Below the pieces are notes generated by a model. It was not told the origin of the DNA and made no database searches. It was given only the letters and a program-made list of their open reading frames with translations. Shown here piece after piece: positions 15,364 to 16,808 of a stretch of DNA of 16,808 nucleotides. Numbering within the stretch: position 1 is the first letter of the stretch; every line of letters starts with the position of its first letter. The position numbers were made by a program, and so were the translations under genes. The DNA comes from Thermoplasmata archaeon (GTDB lineage Archaea; Thermoplasmatota; Thermoplasmata; Thermoplasmatales; Thermoplasmataceae): the NCBI GenBank assembly GCA_021810575.1, contig JAJZIN010000014.1:1-16808 (forward strand), read 5' to 3'.

Positions 15364-15459
15364 TTAGAATTTATGGTCCTTCATTTGAAGTATATCCTTT
15401 AATATCTCAATTCCTGATTGAACCATTCCTGGGTCTAACGCAGCATAGAATACATTTTT
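15364..15459 (-). pseudogene. Possible short coding remnant, family unknown
   Basis: The minus strand reads KNVFYAALDPGMVQSGIEIL then KDILQMKDHKF and a TAA stop. It looks like the amphipathic C-terminal helix of a real protein, but TGA closes the frame just upstream and no start is present. It may be the tail of a decayed gene. The family is not recognised, and chance is possible at this length. Confidence 0.25.
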
Positions 15460-15554
15460 TCATTTGATTAGAATTCATGAAGACGTTTCAATGACGAAAA
15501 CTGTTGCCGTAATCATGAGTGGTATAAATTTTTCCTGAAAGATCAGTTTGAAAA

Positions 15555-15562
15555 TATATAAA
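15555..15562 (+). promoter_or_regulatory. TATA box of the TPR gene
   Basis: TATATAAA is centred about 28 nt before ATG 15587, fitting leaderless transcription. Confidence 0.55.
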
Positions 15563-15586
15563 TTCGAAAGAACGTTAAAACAATAA

Positions 15587-16808
15587 ATGGGAATACCAGA
15601 AGGAGGGTCAGATTACAGAGAAGGCTTGAGTAAAGGCCTGTATGAAATTCTGTGGAATAAACCAGAAAATGCGGATTCACATTCCATAATTGCCCGTGGA
15701 CTGGTGAAACTAGGAAGGCTCGAGGAAGCAATTGCTGAATATGACAGGGCAATTAGTTTAGATCTTGAAAACCCTGAATACCATTATGAAAAATCCAAAG
15801 CACTGCTTTCTATGCATCTATATGAACAATCCTTGATGGAGATAGATGTGTCAATATTCATCAAGCCAAGGAATGGCGAATATCGCAAACAAAGAGGTCT
15901 ATGCCTTTACGAATCAGGGAAGTATGAGGATGCCCTTAGTGGATTTGTCGATGCGATTGAACTAAGTCCTAAGAAGCCACAGTATCATTATATGAAAGCA
16001 GAAACCCTTGTTAAACTCAAGATGTATGAGGAAAGTCTTGAAGAGTATGATAAGGCCATAGAGTATGCATTTGATGATCCAGATTGCCACAAAGGAAAGG
16101 CATATGCTATGATGAGACTGGAAGAATTTGATGAGGCAGTTAATGAATATGACATTGCAATTTCCATTGATCCAGACAATTCAAACCTCCATTACATGAA
16201 AACTATTGCCCATATAGAAAAGGTACTTTATGGCAGAAAAAAGGAGGAGATTGAAAGGGCAACCAACTTTGATCTTGCAGAGGAAGATAAACAAAAGAAT
16301 AGGGCATACTCTGATTTTCAATCTTACAGGTTTGAAAGGGTGATTTCAGAATGCGACAGGGCAATCTTGAGAAAGCCCGATGATTCCAGTTATCATTTCC
16401 TGAAAGCCCTGTCCCTTGCAGAGCTGGAGAAATTTGACCTGGCTCTTCCAGAATACGATAGGGCTATATTTTTGAACCCACAGAATCCGGGATATCACTA
16501 CTTCAAGGGCCTTTCCCTGTATGAATTGAAGAGGTATAATGAGGCAGTTATTGCCTTTGACGATGCAATTCAGCTCAAACCATATGTGTCCATTTATCAT
16601 TTAAGGAAGGCCGTGTGCTTATCAGAGGAGGAGAAACAAGAAGAAGCAGTCAGTGAATGTGACAACTCAATAAATCTTGACTCAGGCCATTCAGGCTATT
16701 TCTTCTTTAAGGGAAGATCACTTGAAAGAATGAAGAGATATGAGGATGCAGTTGAGGCCTACGAAAGCGCTATCAATCTTGAACCGAATTATCCTGATTT
16801 CTATTATT
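15587..16808 (+). CDS. Tetratricopeptide repeat (TPR) protein, C-terminus cut off by window edge
   Basis: The gene is open for 407 codons to the window edge. The start at 15587 is firm because the codon just before it is TAA in frame and a TATA box lies about 28 nt upstream. After a 30-residue N-terminal segment, the protein is eleven back-to-back TPRs with an exact 34-residue period (units such as 'YHYFKGLSLYELKRYNEAVIAFDDAIQLKP') and the start of a twelfth. Repeat 6 (NLHYMKTIAHIEKVLYGRKK...) is degenerate at the usual helix-B positions and may bend the superhelix. There is no signal peptide or membrane segment, so it is probably a cytoplasmic protein-binding scaffold. TPR alone does not tell the partner. 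No functional link to the CRISPR or IS remnant upstream is evident. Confidence 0.9.
   Translation, partial: MGIPEGGSDYREGLSKGLYEILWNKPENADSHSIIARGLVKLGRLEEAIAEYDRAISLDLENPEYHYEKSKALLSMHLYEQSLMEIDVSIFIKPRNGEYRKQRGLCLYESGKYEDALSGFVDAIELSPKKPQYHYMKAETLVKLKMYEESLEEYDKAIEYAFDDPDCHKGKAYAMMRLEEFDEAVNEYDIAISIDPDNSNLHYMKTIAHIEKVLYGRKKEEIERATNFDLAEEDKQKNRAYSDFQSYRFERVISECDRAILRKPDDSSYHFLKALSLAELEKFDLALPEYDRAIFLNPQNPGYHYFKGLSLYELKRYNEAVIAFDDAIQLKPYVSIYHLRKAVCLSEEEKQEEAVSECDNSINLDSGHSGYFFFKGRSLERMKRYEDAVEAYESAINLEPNYPDFYY

Larger units (their letters stand above)
15241..15586. other. Gene-poor stretch between the mini-CRISPR and the TPR gene
   Basis: This AT-rich stretch of about 346 bp has no intact gene. 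It holds a possible minus-strand coding remnant (15364-15459) and the TATA box of the TPR gene. Many stops occur in all frames. I see no further CRISPR repeat, tRNA or structured RNA in it. Confidence 0.6.

Noticed and set aside
15543..15752. Minus-strand open frame at the start of the TPR gene
   Set aside because: It is antisense to a clear TPR gene and its promoter and has no family features.

Overview
The window looks like chromosome from an acidophilic, cell-wall-less euryarchaeon of the Thermoplasmatales (Thermoplasma, Ferroplasma or Cuniculiplasma relatives). The evidence is a tricorn-interacting-factor-type aminopeptidase, Thermoplasmata-style surface proteins built from 'FTExxxPSGxxW' modules, AT-rich A/T-boxes about 26 nt upstream of nearly every start codon with no Shine-Dalgarno (leaderless transcription), and heavy AGG/AGA and ATA codon use. 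The genus cannot be fixed from sequence reading alone.

Left part (1-7.9 kb), mostly housekeeping. A cut-off gene for a bactofilin-like protein (minus) diverges from a small winged-helix regulator (plus). The regulator converges on tag (3-methyladenine DNA glycosylase I, minus), which lies behind a DUF302 gene (minus). DUF302 diverges across 79 bp from a 793-aa M1 aminopeptidase of the tricorn F2/F3 type (plus). Then come a zinc-ribbon/LURP-one-like protein (minus), a full-length bacterial-type threonyl-tRNA synthetase (plus) carrying an inserted four-cysteine knuckle, and a DUF167 protein (minus). Two hairpins, after the aminopeptidase and after thrS, are candidate terminators.

Middle part (7.9-14.6 kb), cell surface. 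Two large minus-strand genes lie in tandem. The upstream one encodes a 1331-aa protein with a signal peptide, 14 tandem ~80-110-aa modules rich in N-glycosylation sequons, and a C-terminal membrane anchor. The downstream one starts at TTG and encodes a 783-aa protein with 14 YVTN-type propeller blades (probably two seven-bladed propellers), one copy of the same module, and a membrane anchor. They probably form a related adhesin or envelope pair.

Right part (14.6-16.8 kb), a scarred accessory stretch. It holds the 3' remnant of an IS256-family transposase with a likely terminal inverted repeat beside the giant surface gene's promoter. Next is an orphan mini-CRISPR of two 30-bp repeats around one 36-bp spacer, with an AT-rich leader and no cas genes in view. 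A possible short coding remnant follows, then the start of a long TPR protein that runs off the window. The mini-CRISPR is the most notable unexpected element; the surface-protein pair and the zinc-knuckle ThrRS come next.
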